Shown: in pieces, positions 7,284 through 15,442 of the stretch
Position numbering within the stretch: the first letter of the stretch is position 1
Layout of the letters: every line of letters begins with the position of its first letter
Program-made: the position numbers and the translations under genes
Origin: Candidatus Parcubacteria bacterium
GTDB lineage: Bacteria; Patescibacteriota; Saccharimonadia; Saccharimonadales; Saccharimonadaceae
Reading direction: 5' to 3'
Assembly: GCA_023432475.1 (NCBI GenBank)
Contig: JAEYUN010000006.1
Location: 1 to 41,812 of the forward strand
Length of the DNA stretch: 41,812 nucleotides
Notes under the pieces: generated by a model
Databases searched by the model: none
The model's input: only the letters and a program-made list of their open reading frames with translations
Told to the model about the DNA's origin: nothing

Positions 7284-8165
7284 TCAAAGATTATCGTTGA
7301 TAAACTGCCTGACATCGTCAGCGTATTTTTCGTGATCCAGTACGTATTTAACATGAGCCAGGAAATAATTCTTGGGGTCACCGGTTGTCATCCATTGTCC
7401 GCGCGTCTTCTCTACATAAACATTGCCCGACTCAGCCATTTTAGTAATAGCATCGACGGTCCAAAGTTCGTTATCTAGTCCGGTATCACTAGGTTTAAGA
7501 TAATCGAAAACTTCCGGGGTGAGCAAATAACGACCATAAGAAGCTAGGGTGGAGGGCGTTGATTCGATCGAGGGTTTTTCGACTATACCATCTAATTTAT
7601 CGCCATCTTTAAGCTTAATAATGCCGTATTTATTGACCACTGAACGATCGACTTCTTGCGCCATAATAACAGCCTTGGCATCCGGGTGCTGCTCAAATGA
7701 CTCTATCATCGTCCGCGCATCGGACGAGCCAAAAACTACATCGTCACTGTAGAGCGCCAAAAATGCCTCGTCGTTCCTAATATAATTTCGGGCACTAACA
7801 ATCGGTGCACCATTACCGTAAGGAAGTGTTTGATCTTGTTCGATAATAATAATTTTTGGATAATCCAAAACGTGTTGCACTAACTCGTAACGATCTTCTT
7901 TACCCTGAGCCGCCAATTGTTTTCGAATCCGGTTAACGCTGTTATTAAAGTAATCTTCATAAATCGGCTTACCTTCGGGTGTTGCAACGATGATTATCTC
8001 ATTTATGCCAGCCACAACGCACTCTTCGATCACTAATTGAATGATAGGTCTATTGCCCAGCGGCAACATGGCTTTTGGTATAGTTTTGGTAATCGGTAAG
8101 TAACGGCTAGCAAAACCCGCGTCGGTGATGATAGCTTTAGTTGGTCTGTTAAATGTTGGTGGCAT
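7284..8165 (-). CDS. galU: GalU-like nucleotidyltransferase (UTP--glucose-1-phosphate uridylyltransferase family)
   Basis: The 293-aa protein aligns along the length of bacterial GalU, which makes UDP-glucose from UTP and glucose 1-phosphate. The family pattern is seen in LPITKTIPKAMLPLGNRP (about 23-40), GINEIIIVATPEGK, YSDDVVFG, GIVEKPSIESTPS and GRYLLTPEVFDYL. The nucleotide-binding signature is unusual: the usual A-A-G-L-G-T-R is D-A-G-F-A-S-R here (residues 15-21), and the LPDD motif is YSDD. Substrate preference is therefore uncertain. A strong AGGAGG lies 6 nt before the ATG, and the gene follows gatB by 10 bp, so it may be the last gene of the gat operon. Confidence 0.8.
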   Translation of the reverse strand: MPPTFNRPTKAIITDAGFASRYLPITKTIPKAMLPLGNRPIIQLVIEECVVAGINEIIIVATPEGKPIYEDYFNNSVNRIRKQLAAQGKEDRYELVQHVLDYPKIIIIEQDQTLPYGNGAPIVSARNYIRNDEAFLALYSDDVVFGSSDARTMIESFEQHPDAKAVIMAQEVDRSVVNKYGIIKLKDGDKLDGIVEKPSIESTPSTLASYGRYLLTPEVFDYLKPSDTGLDNELWTVDAITKMAESGNVYVEKTRGQWMTTGDPKNYFLAHVKYVLDHEKYADDVRQFINDNL

Positions 8166-8175
8166 ATATCTCCTC

Positions 8176-9636
8176 CTACAGTTTATTACGAATTAATTTT
8201 TGAGCTAAAGCCGGGTTGGCTTTGCCACTTGTTTTCTTCATGATCTGCCCGACCAAAAAGCCGATAGCACGCTCGTTGCCTCCACGAATATCGTCGAGTA
8301 CAGCAGCGTTTGCTGGATCGGCTAAGACCTCTTCAACAATAGCTGCGATGTCGTCTTCATCGCTATTTTGGAGTAAGTTTTTGCGCTCGGCTATATCGTG
8401 CGGCTTGGCACTAGTTCTAAGCATATCGTTGAAAACCTCTTTCGCGGCGGTCGAGCTAAGTTCGTCTTTTTCTACCATAAGACTCAGTTCTGCAAAATAT
8501 TCGTCGGGTATTGGCCTACTGTTGGTCGAAACCTTTGCATCTTCATCCAACCGTTCGACCACGGCTGAAGTAAACCAAAGCGCAACACGTCTAGCCGCCG
8601 CATTGTCGCCCGAATGGTGCAGGCGCATTACCAAATCACTTGAGGTACGGGAAGCCAGTAAGGCTGTTTGAACCGAGATGTCGAGCTCAAGTTCTTCAAA
8701 AACAACTCGGTATTCAGCTGGTAGTTTCGGCATGGATAAACGAATCGTCTCGACAAATTCATCACTGAGATAAATCGGCGGCAGATCGGCGTCCGGGAAG
8801 TAGCGATAATCATGCGCGTTTTCTTTGGAGCGTTGCGAAAAAGTCGCTTGGCGAGCTTCATTCCAGCCCCTGGTCTCTTGAGCTATTCGCTCGCCCTTTT
8901 CAAGTAACTCAATTTGACGGTTAATCTCAAACTCGACAGCACGCTCGACTGCTTTGAACGAATTTAAATTCTTGGTTTCGGTACGCGTACCCAACGATCC
9001 ACTCTCTTGAGAGACAGACACATTAACGTCAAAACGCATATTGCCATGATATAAATCTCCACGAGTCACTCCGGCATAAGTCATGAGCAAGTAAAGTTCC
9101 TGAGCATAGGCTTTAGCATCTTCTGGAGAATGCATATCAGGTTCACTAACAATCTCTATTAGAGGGGTGCCGGCCCGGTTAAGGTCTACCAATGTGAAAT
9201 CAGCCCCGGCCGGATGAGTTAGTTTACCGGCATCCTCTTCGATGTGAGCATGATGGATCCGAACCGATTTTTCTTGCCCATTTTCTAGACGAATCGTAAC
9301 AGCACCTGAGCCGATAGTTGGCGCCGCTAACTGCGATATTTGGTACCCTTTTGGCAGATCGGGATAAAAATAATGTTTACGCTCAAAGTAACTATGCTCG
9401 GCTATGTCGCATCCCAGAGCCAACCCGGCCTTGACGGCCAGTTCGACAGCTCTCCGGTTCAGAACCGGAAGAGTACCGGGTAGTCCAAAACATATGGGAC
9501 TAACTAAAGTGTTCGGCGCAACATCCCGGGCGTCATTGCCGGCACCGCTAAACAGCTTAGTCTTCGTGTCTAGTTGAACATGACACTCAATACCGATTGA
9601 GGGTAGGTATTTTTGCCTGATTTCCGTAGAAATCAT
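8176..9636 (-). CDS. gatB: Aspartyl/glutamyl-tRNA(Asn/Gln) amidotransferase subunit B
   Basis: The 486-aa protein is the tRNA-binding and kinase subunit of GatCAB, which converts Glu-tRNA(Gln) or Asp-tRNA(Asn) to the amide form. The N-terminal cradle shows IGIECHVQLDTKTKLFSG (about 14-31) and ERKHYFYPDLPKGYQISQ (about 84-101). The middle holds IEEDAGKLTH and LNRAGTPLIEIVSEPD. The C-terminal helical and YqeY domains (about 330-486) are present, ending in KANPALAQKLIRNKL. Length is normal for the family. Its ATG overlaps the stop of the preceding membrane-protein gene as ATGA, indicating coupled translation. Presence of all three subunits implies the indirect route to Gln-tRNA and/or Asn-tRNA. 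Confidence 0.97.
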   Translation of the reverse strand: MISTEIRQKYLPSIGIECHVQLDTKTKLFSGAGNDARDVAPNTLVSPICFGLPGTLPVLNRRAVELAVKAGLALGCDIAEHSYFERKHYFYPDLPKGYQISQLAAPTIGSGAVTIRLENGQEKSVRIHHAHIEEDAGKLTHPAGADFTLVDLNRAGTPLIEIVSEPDMHSPEDAKAYAQELYLLMTYAGVTRGDLYHGNMRFDVNVSVSQESGSLGTRTETKNLNSFKAVERAVEFEINRQIELLEKGERIAQETRGWNEARQATFSQRSKENAHDYRYFPDADLPPIYLSDEFVETIRLSMPKLPAEYRVVFEELELDISVQTALLASRTSSDLVMRLHHSGDNAAARRVALWFTSAVVERLDEDAKVSTNSRPIPDEYFAELSLMVEKDELSSTAAKEVFNDMLRTSAKPHDIAERKNLLQNSDEDDIAAIVEEVLADPANAAVLDDIRGGNERAIGFLVGQIMKKTSGKANPALAQKLIRNKL

Positions 9637-10052
9637 AAGGCCCCCATGTCTTTTAGGGCTTGTCGAAATGCTATCATTACCCGTTTAGTTAACTTAAGAT
9701 TTAGTTTGACATCGGTTTCGTGAGCTATTTTATTACGCAGTTTATGGGCAGCCCAAACCGCGTCGCAGTTGGTCAGCTGACGACTAGCCGCTCCCAAACG
9801 CTCGCCCATAGTATCACCCTTAAAAGCTTTTTCCTTAAGAGCGCGGTCGAGTAGTTTGTCAGCATTTAGAATCGCCATAGATTGAGAAGCAGGGTCTTCG
9901 CCTAGCGAGTGCTCGATTTTTAACCAGTCCGCTTGGTACTTTTCCTTGTTAAGTCCTTTTGGCAAACGTCGCGTCAAAGTAATAATTATAATTAGCCCAA
10001 TCGCGACGACCAATACACCTCCTAGGAACAACACTACCAAGCTCTCGTTCAC
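9633..10052 (-). CDS. Conserved single-pass membrane protein embedded between gatA and gatB
   Basis: The protein is 139 aa with one N-terminal transmembrane helix (about 5-27) and a cytoplasmic helical domain containing LDRALKEKAFKGDTMGERLG and AAHKLRNKIAHE. Proteins with this 'AHKLRN-x-IAHE' pattern are frequent hypotheticals in CPR genomes. I know no function. I chose the GTG at 10052 rather than the ATG at 10067. The ATG codons themselves form the GGGAGGAG ribosome site 5 nt before this GTG, and the GTG overlaps the gatA stop as GTGA. Its own stop overlaps gatB as ATGA. The tight coupling suggests expression in step with GatCAB, not necessarily a shared function. Confidence 0.8.
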   Translation of the reverse strand: MNESLVVLFLGGVLVVAIGLIIIITLTRRLPKGLNKEKYQADWLKIEHSLGEDPASQSMAILNADKLLDRALKEKAFKGDTMGERLGAASRQLTNCDAVWAAHKLRNKIAHETDVKLNLKLTKRVMIAFRQALKDMGAL

Positions 10053-11437
10053 TCTAACTCCTCCCATATTTTAGCAATCGATAATACCCTGTCATCTCGC
10101 CGCATCGGCGCAATGAACTGAACCCCAACCGGCAAGCCTGTCTCGGTTTCTTCACCCGGCATACTGACGGCCGGCAGACCGGCTAAGCTAGATGGTACAG
10201 TCATCATGTCGGCCATGTACATTTTCAGTGGGTCCGAGGTGTTTGCGCCTAATTCAAAAGCGGCAGTTGGAGCCGTCGGGCTCATCAATACATCGTATTT
10301 TTCGAAAGCGGTTTTAAACTCGTTTATTAGGACGGTGCGGACGGTTTGAGCTTTGCGATAATAAGCATCATAATACCCGCTCGACAAAACATAATTACCT
10401 ATCAGGATACGTCGCTTATTCTCATCCATAAAGCCAGCACTACGACTAGCGGCATAGACGTCATTTAAGGTTGGAGCGTCTTTACTAGTACCGTATCTCA
10501 GCCCATCATACCGAGCCAGGTTTGACGTCAACTCCGCTGGCACTACGATATAATAAACCGCTAAAGCATATTTGGTAGTTGGTAAAGATACCTCTTCGAC
10601 CGTATGTCCAGCTTCCATAAGTTTTTGTCTGGCAGCTTCAATTGTATCTACTACGGCATCATCTACACCTTCACCAAGCGATTCACGGATCAAACCTATA
10701 CGCAGCTTGGCGCGATTAATATCAAGTGGCTCTATATCGATAGTGGTGCTATCGCGCTCATCGACACCGCGCATAACATCTAGCACTAGACGAGCGTCCT
10801 CGATACATGTCGTGATAGGGCCAACTATATCGGTACTGCTGGCCATAGCTACTACGCCGTAGCGACTAACCGAACCATAGGTAGGCTTATAGCCAACGAC
10901 ACCGTTATAACTGGCAGGTTGGCGAATCGAACCACCAGTGTCACTACCGAGCGCAAAAGGTACTATCCCACTAGCCACCGCCACAGCTGAGCCCCCCGAG
11001 CTACCACCCGCGACACGTCCATCGTCTTTGATATTTTTAGTCGGGCCGAAATATGAATTTTCAGTACTGCCGCCATGAGCAAACGCATCAAGGTTGGTTT
11101 TTCCAATACAAATAGCGCCTTCGGCTTCAAGCTTCTCTATAACGGTTGCTTGATATGGGGCTTCGAAATTTTCCAGCATATGTGAGCTGGCAGTCGTTTT
11201 ACTGTTAAAAGTCAGTATGTTGTCTTTTGCTAGAAATGGCACGCCGCACAGTCGTCCGATATTTTCACCAGCCGCCAACCTGCCATCTAATTCATCTGCG
11301 CGCTCAAGCGCTCGCTTTTCGATGACTTCAAGAACGGCATGTTTTTTGTCGGTTTTGGCGCGAGCAATCGCCGCCTCCACAATGTCACGAACGGACCTGC
11401 CATTTTGGTATGCGGCTTCAATGTCGGCAATGGTCAC
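10049..11437 (-). CDS. gatA: Aspartyl/glutamyl-tRNA(Asn/Gln) amidotransferase subunit A
   Basis: This 462-aa protein is the amidase subunit, which frees ammonia from glutamine for the tRNA-bound amino acid. The amidase-signature catalytic triad is visible: Lys71 in FLAKDN, Ser146 in GGSSGGSA and Ser170 in GSDTGGSIRQPA, with spacing of 75 and 24 residues as in characterised GatA proteins. The C-terminal TVPSSLAGLPAVSMPG and GLPVGVQFIAP stretches are also typical. The start is a GTG that overlaps the gatC stop (GTGA). The gatA stop in turn overlaps the GTG of the membrane-protein gene, so gatC, gatA, the membrane protein and gatB form one translationally coupled chain. Confidence 0.97.
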   Translation of the reverse strand: MTIADIEAAYQNGRSVRDIVEAAIARAKTDKKHAVLEVIEKRALERADELDGRLAAGENIGRLCGVPFLAKDNILTFNSKTTASSHMLENFEAPYQATVIEKLEAEGAICIGKTNLDAFAHGGSTENSYFGPTKNIKDDGRVAGGSSGGSAVAVASGIVPFALGSDTGGSIRQPASYNGVVGYKPTYGSVSRYGVVAMASSTDIVGPITTCIEDARLVLDVMRGVDERDSTTIDIEPLDINRAKLRIGLIRESLGEGVDDAVVDTIEAARQKLMEAGHTVEEVSLPTTKYALAVYYIVVPAELTSNLARYDGLRYGTSKDAPTLNDVYAASRSAGFMDENKRRILIGNYVLSSGYYDAYYRKAQTVRTVLINEFKTAFEKYDVLMSPTAPTAAFELGANTSDPLKMYMADMMTVPSSLAGLPAVSMPGEETETGLPVGVQFIAPMRRDDRVLSIAKIWEELE

Positions 11438-11727
11438 GTCAGAACCCTCTTAACCTTTATTTGACCTTCTTGGCTATCTGGCGTATTTTTGAGTAAATCT
11501 TCGCGGTTTAGCCCATAATCGATAACTTCGTCCTCGCGCATCACGTTTTCCAAACCAGTCACCTGGTAGGTCGGCTCAACACCGCCGGTATCGACTTCGT
11601 TCAGCTGTTCGACAAAGCCAAGTATCTCGTTGAGTTGAGACAATAAAGCGCTCGCCTCATCATCACTTACTGTTATGGCGGATAGGTCTGCCAATCGCTT
11701 GACATCATTAATAGAAATTGAACTCAT
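11434..11727 (-). CDS. gatC: Aspartyl/glutamyl-tRNA(Asn/Gln) amidotransferase subunit C
   Basis: The 97-aa protein is the small belt subunit that holds GatA and GatB together. It shows the family pattern: N-terminal helix with VKRLADLSAITVSDDEA, then LNEILGFVEQLNEVDTGGVE, PTYQV and a loop with MREDEV. Length is normal (about 95-100). It is the first gene of the operon and has its own leaderless extended -10 promoter. Its stop overlaps the GTG start of gatA. Confidence 0.95.
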   Translation of the reverse strand: MSSISINDVKRLADLSAITVSDDEASALLSQLNEILGFVEQLNEVDTGGVEPTYQVTGLENVMREDEVIDYGLNREDLLKNTPDSQEGQIKVKRVLT

Positions 11728-11736
11728 CTGTATTCC

Positions 11737-11745
11737 AGTATAGCA
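11737..11745 (-). promoter_or_regulatory. Extended -10 (TGCTATACT) of the gatCAB operon
   Basis: TGC plus TATACT ends 9 nt before the gatC ATG, with no ribosome-binding site between, so the operon transcript should be leaderless. Confidence 0.7.
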
Positions 11746-11760
11746 AATCGACCGCTAGAG

Positions 11761-12750
11761 TTAATAGATGGTGGTTTCTTCAGTCATTTCGCCGCCTTGA
11801 TTGTCTATTTTAGTCGGCATATCTGTAGCATAGTACGGTTCGAGTTTATAACAATGGTTGCCTTCAGGGTGGATACCATAATCGACGTATGAAGTGTACT
11901 CGTCGGACTTATAACCCTTGTAGGCCTGTGAGGTTGTGTCGTTGGTAAAAGTAGCGCATATCTGATAGCGCGCCCTCGAGACTTTGGTATAAGTATAGTC
12001 ATCCAATCGATCTTTGATTTCACCTGACAATCCATTCAATTGGCTCAAACTGTCTGGCAGCTCACCGTCGTGGTCATTGGCATACAGACTGACTTCCCCT
12101 TCGATTGACGATAAATCAGCAACTGTTCGATTATCAGCCGTACGGCTTCTAACATATATTACCGACACTACCAGCAGAGTAATCATGATAGCTAAACTAA
12201 TGACCGCCAAGGTACTGCTAAACAGTTTGCGGCTCGGTTTTTGCGAACGGTTATATGCCATCACTATGCCGGCATTAAGTATAGCGGCTAACAAGCCTGG
12301 CAAAACTATGCGAACCACCGTATCACCCGCCGATGCATCGACATCGACTAACAACCTAAAAGCGGCGTAAACTGACACGAATAACGTGCCAACGATTAAC
12401 AGTATGAAATGAAAGCGGTACAAACCAACGATCAGTTTATGGAGTAGAACATCTTCGCGTTCAGGATGGGTCAGTACTTCCCCTCGGGTTCTAAGGTAGA
12501 AGAAGACTGTCAGCGGCAGCCAAGCCACCATGCCGGCTACAAGCCATATGGAAAAATCCCCCATAAAATACTGTGCTGCATTATCTACACCAGCGATGTA
12601 GTTAAAAAGTGCGTATATCCCGAAAGTTAAGACGCCTGAGGTGACCACTAGGCCTAGCGTCGCTAAAATAAGCTCCAAACCATAAAGGCCGGTGCCGCCG
12701 ATTATTCGCCTATACCAAGCAATTTTAGGTTTACTGTCCGATGAGTCCAT
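11761..12750 (-). CDS. Membrane protein with a C-terminal pilin-like extracellular domain
   Basis: The 329-aa protein has five or so transmembrane helices (near residues 20-50, 65-90, 105-130, 145-165 and 180-205). The soluble C-terminal part (about 205-329) begins DLSSIEGEVSLYANDHDGEL and has the 'long helix, Y-x-x-D-x-G-x-L-P, then beta-rich' pattern of minor pilin or pseudopilin globular domains. It includes two cysteines (ICATF, HCYKL) that could form a disulphide. The four-helix part resembles DUF5671-type proteins, which is a weak match. I chose the ATG at 12750 because AAGGAGG lies 9 nt upstream. The earlier GTG at 12777 would put that site inside the gene. Function is unknown. Confidence 0.7.
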   Translation of the reverse strand: MDSSDSKPKIAWYRRIIGGTGLYGLELILATLGLVVTSGVLTFGIYALFNYIAGVDNAAQYFMGDFSIWLVAGMVAWLPLTVFFYLRTRGEVLTHPEREDVLLHKLIVGLYRFHFILLIVGTLFVSVYAAFRLLVDVDASAGDTVVRIVLPGLLAAILNAGIVMAYNRSQKPSRKLFSSTLAVISLAIMITLLVVSVIYVRSRTADNRTVADLSSIEGEVSLYANDHDGELPDSLSQLNGLSGEIKDRLDDYTYTKVSRARYQICATFTNDTTSQAYKGYKSDEYTSYVDYGIHPEGNHCYKLEPYYATDMPTKIDNQGGEMTEETTIY

Positions 12751-12800
12751 TAATACTATCCTCCTTATGGTTATCACTATACACTTTTTATAGGCGCGGT

Positions 12801-14762
12801 CTACAGCTTAGCTTTAATCTCGGCTATAGTATCACGCAGTTCAGCCGCCTTCTCGAATTCTAAATTAGCACTCGCCAGTTCCATTTGGCTGGTTAAGTCA
12901 GTGATGAGGTATTTATATTCATCTTTCGGTATTTTATTGAGATCGATTTTTTTGTCTTCTTTGGCAGGTACTACCGATCTGAGTCCTTCGTCGATAGCTT
13001 TGGCTATAGAAGTCGGTGTAATGCCATGTTTTTCGTTATAACTAGTCTGGATAGCGCGGCGCCGGTTAGTTTCACCGATTGCCGCTTCCATCGATCTAGT
13101 TACATTATCAGCATACATCAGCACCCTGCCCTCAAGGTGTCGCGCTGCCCTACCGATGGTCTGTACGAGGGCAGATTCGCTGCGCAAGAAACCCTCTTTG
13201 TCGGCATCCATAATCGCCACCAAACTAACCTCGGGTAGATCCAAACCTTCGCGCAGTAGATTTATACCTACTAATACGTCGTAAACGCCAGAACGTAAGT
13301 CTCGCAATATATCGCTGCGTTCTAAAGTGTCAACGTCACTATGGATATATGCCGTTTTAACGTTAAGTTCTTGCAAGTAGGTACTGAGGTCTTCGGCCAT
13401 CCGCTTAGTTAAAGTAGTCACCAGTACCCGCTGTTGCTTATCAATCCGCAGCCGTATTTCGGCAATCAGATCGTCTATTTGACCTTCCAGCGGTCGAATC
13501 TCGATCTCTGGATCGACTAAGCCAGTTGGTCGTATTAACTGTTGGGTCGGTTGAGGCGATCGTGCCAGTTCATAGTCTCCTGGGGTGGCCGAAACATAGA
13601 CGACTTGGTTAATATGCTTGTTGAACTCGTCGAAAGTCAACGGTCGATTATCTAGGGCACTCGGCAAACGAAAACCGTATTCTACTAGTACCTCCTTACG
13701 GGCACGGTCACCGTTATACATCCCCCTAACTTGCGGCAAAGTCATATGGCTTTCGTCGACGAACATCAAGAAATCGTCCGGGAAATAGTCCATCAAGGTT
13801 GCTGGCTGTTCGCCGGGGGCACGCTGCGTCAAGTAACGGCTATAGTTTTCAATACCTTTTACAAAACCGGTTTCTTCTAACATTTCCAAATCAAATTTGG
13901 TACGTTCCCGCAGACGTTGAGCTTCGAGTAATTTATTATTGCGTTCGAAATAGGCAAGTCGCTCATCGAGCTCAGTCCGGATTTGCACCAAAGCACCCTT
14001 TAACTTATCTTCCGGAGTAACATAATGACTGCCCGGAAAGATAGTTATCTCTTTAGGGACTGTAATAATCTCACCCGTAAGAGGATTTATACGAGTAATA
14101 CGCTCCACTTCATCCCCAAAAAACTCTACCCGGACAGCCTCCTCGCCACCAGCCGGAAAGATATCAACCACATCACCGCGAACACGGAAATTTGAGCGAG
14201 CAAAGTCAATGTCGTTGCGATGGTACTGAATATCAGTTAGGTGACGCAGCAATTTGTCGCGCTGACGACGTTCGCCTGTTTTGATATGAAGCGCCATTGC
14301 GCCATAGTCGTCGACCGAACCGATACCGTAAATGCAGCTAACACTGGCAACTATTATGACATCACGGCGGGATAACAAAGCGGCCGTCGCGGCATGGCGC
14401 AAACGATCGATCTCTTCGTTGATAGCACTGTCTTTTTCGATATACGTGTCACTACTTGCAACATACGCCTCTGGTTGATAGTAGTCGAAATAGCTAACGA
14501 AATAGTGAACTTCGTTGTCAGGGAAAAAAGTCTTAAACTCTGAGAATAACTGAGCTGCTAAGGTCTTGTTGTGCGCCAGCACGAGCGTGGGTACATTGCG
14601 CTTGGCGATAATATTAGCCATCGTAAAGGTTTTGCCCGACCCGGTCACGCCAAGCAAGGTCTGTTCTTTCTCGCCAGCTTCAAGCCGTTTGGTTAGCTCG
14701 GCGATTGCCGTCGGCTGATCGCCAGTCGGTTGATACTCAGATACTATATTAAACTTATTCAC
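12801..14762 (-). CDS. uvrB: UvrABC excinuclease subunit B
   Basis: The 653-aa protein is the damage-verification helicase of nucleotide excision repair. It begins with the canonical YQPTGDQPTAI, then Walker A GVTGSGKT (38-45), the beta-hairpin region (YFDYYQPEAYVASSDTYIEK, about 91-110), the DESH box in FVDESHMTLPQVRGMYNGD, the helicase motif VLVGINLLREGLDLPEVSLV and QTIGRAARH. A C-terminal UVR domain (about 617-652), which contacts UvrC, closes the protein. It starts with GTG, placed 7 nt after a -10 element and behind AAGGTAGG. The rest of the Uvr system is outside the window. Confidence 0.97.
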   Translation of the reverse strand: MNKFNIVSEYQPTGDQPTAIAELTKRLEAGEKEQTLLGVTGSGKTFTMANIIAKRNVPTLVLAHNKTLAAQLFSEFKTFFPDNEVHYFVSYFDYYQPEAYVASSDTYIEKDSAINEEIDRLRHAATAALLSRRDVIIVASVSCIYGIGSVDDYGAMALHIKTGERRQRDKLLRHLTDIQYHRNDIDFARSNFRVRGDVVDIFPAGGEEAVRVEFFGDEVERITRINPLTGEIITVPKEITIFPGSHYVTPEDKLKGALVQIRTELDERLAYFERNNKLLEAQRLRERTKFDLEMLEETGFVKGIENYSRYLTQRAPGEQPATLMDYFPDDFLMFVDESHMTLPQVRGMYNGDRARKEVLVEYGFRLPSALDNRPLTFDEFNKHINQVVYVSATPGDYELARSPQPTQQLIRPTGLVDPEIEIRPLEGQIDDLIAEIRLRIDKQQRVLVTTLTKRMAEDLSTYLQELNVKTAYIHSDVDTLERSDILRDLRSGVYDVLVGINLLREGLDLPEVSLVAIMDADKEGFLRSESALVQTIGRAARHLEGRVLMYADNVTRSMEAAIGETNRRRAIQTSYNEKHGITPTSIAKAIDEGLRSVVPAKEDKKIDLNKIPKDEYKYLITDLTSQMELASANLEFEKAAELRDTIAEIKAKL

Positions 14763-14769
14763 CTACCTT

Positions 14770-14775
14770 ATTATA
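14770..14775 (-). promoter_or_regulatory. -10 element (TATAAT) of uvrB
   Basis: A perfect TATAAT on the minus strand ends 7 nt before the uvrB GTG start. Transcript is predicted leaderless or nearly so. Confidence 0.6.
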
Positions 14776-14791
14776 CTCGACAAACCACCCG

Positions 14792-15355
14792 CTACTGTTT
14801 AGCTTCAATCGTTCTAATTAAATTCAGTATAAGGTTTGTTTGACCTACCTCGACATCAAAATCTCTTTCATCATCAGCGCACCACGATTGAGGGCCTTGT
14901 AAAAAATAATAATACCCATTAATTGGTTTACCTCCGTTCAACGGTTCACCCCACCCAAGCCCTTCTTCGGGATTTGCTGTTGTTTTGCGAACGATGATAC
15001 CACGCCCCCCATAAGCGGCAGTGCAATATTGACCGAGGCTACTAAGTTCCGTGGTGGCAAACCCGTAAGACTCGGAAGACATTTTTGCATACTCATACTT
15101 AGTGGAGCCCATTACTTTAAAGCGTATACCCCACTCCTCAATTACTATATATCCTTCATTTGGGTTAGCTTGATTAGTATCGACCACGGCCGTATCGTTG
15201 TTGGTGGTTACCGAAATAGTTTGCTTTGAATTACCTTCTGTATTGGTATTATTACCATCAATAAACCGCCAAACTACTAAGCCAATTACCGCTAGTACTA
15301 AAACCGCAATAATAATTATTTCCAGTACATTACCGCGCTCTGCTTTTTTGCCCAC
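14792..15355 (-). CDS. Membrane-anchored extracytoplasmic hypothetical protein
   Basis: The 187-aa protein has a short basic N-terminus and one transmembrane helix (about 9-30, EIIIIAVLVLAVIGLVVW). An Asn/Thr-rich linker (34-65) then leads to a globular outer domain that begins GYIVIEEWGIRFKV and contains two Cys (QYCTAAYGG and SWCADDERD), a possible disulphide outside the cell. Proteins with the 'EWG-x-(R/K)-(F/V)' start after a single membrane anchor are common hypotheticals in Saccharibacteria. I know no function. The start is a GTG with AAGGA 8 nt upstream, and a TATAAT at 15380-15375 serves as -10. It is divergent from the LOG-family gene. Confidence 0.7.
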   Translation of the reverse strand: MGKKAERGNVLEIIIIAVLVLAVIGLVVWRFIDGNNTNTEGNSKQTISVTTNNDTAVVDTNQANPNEGYIVIEEWGIRFKVMGSTKYEYAKMSSESYGFATTELSSLGQYCTAAYGGRGIIVRKTTANPEEGLGWGEPLNGGKPINGYYYFLQGPQSWCADDERDFDVEVGQTNLILNLIRTIEAKQ

Positions 15356-15374
15356 GTTGCTATCCTTTCGAGTA

Positions 15375-15380
15375 ATTATA
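15375..15380 (-). promoter_or_regulatory. -10 element (TATAAT) of the anchored hypothetical gene
   Basis: TATAAT on the minus strand lies 19 nt before the GTG start at 15355, leaving room for a short leader containing AAGGAT. Confidence 0.5.
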
Positions 15381-15423
15381 TCGGCATTATAGTCTGGCCA
15401 GAGGTGAAAAACAATACTGCTTA

Positions 15424-15432
15424 TGCTATAAT
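15424..15432 (+). promoter_or_regulatory. Extended -10 (TGCTATAAT) of the LOG-family gene
   Basis: A perfect TGCTATAAT ends 10 nt before the ATG at 15443. It also argues against the upstream in-frame GTG at 15404, which would precede the promoter. Confidence 0.75.
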
Positions 15433-15442
15433 TCGGACAGTT

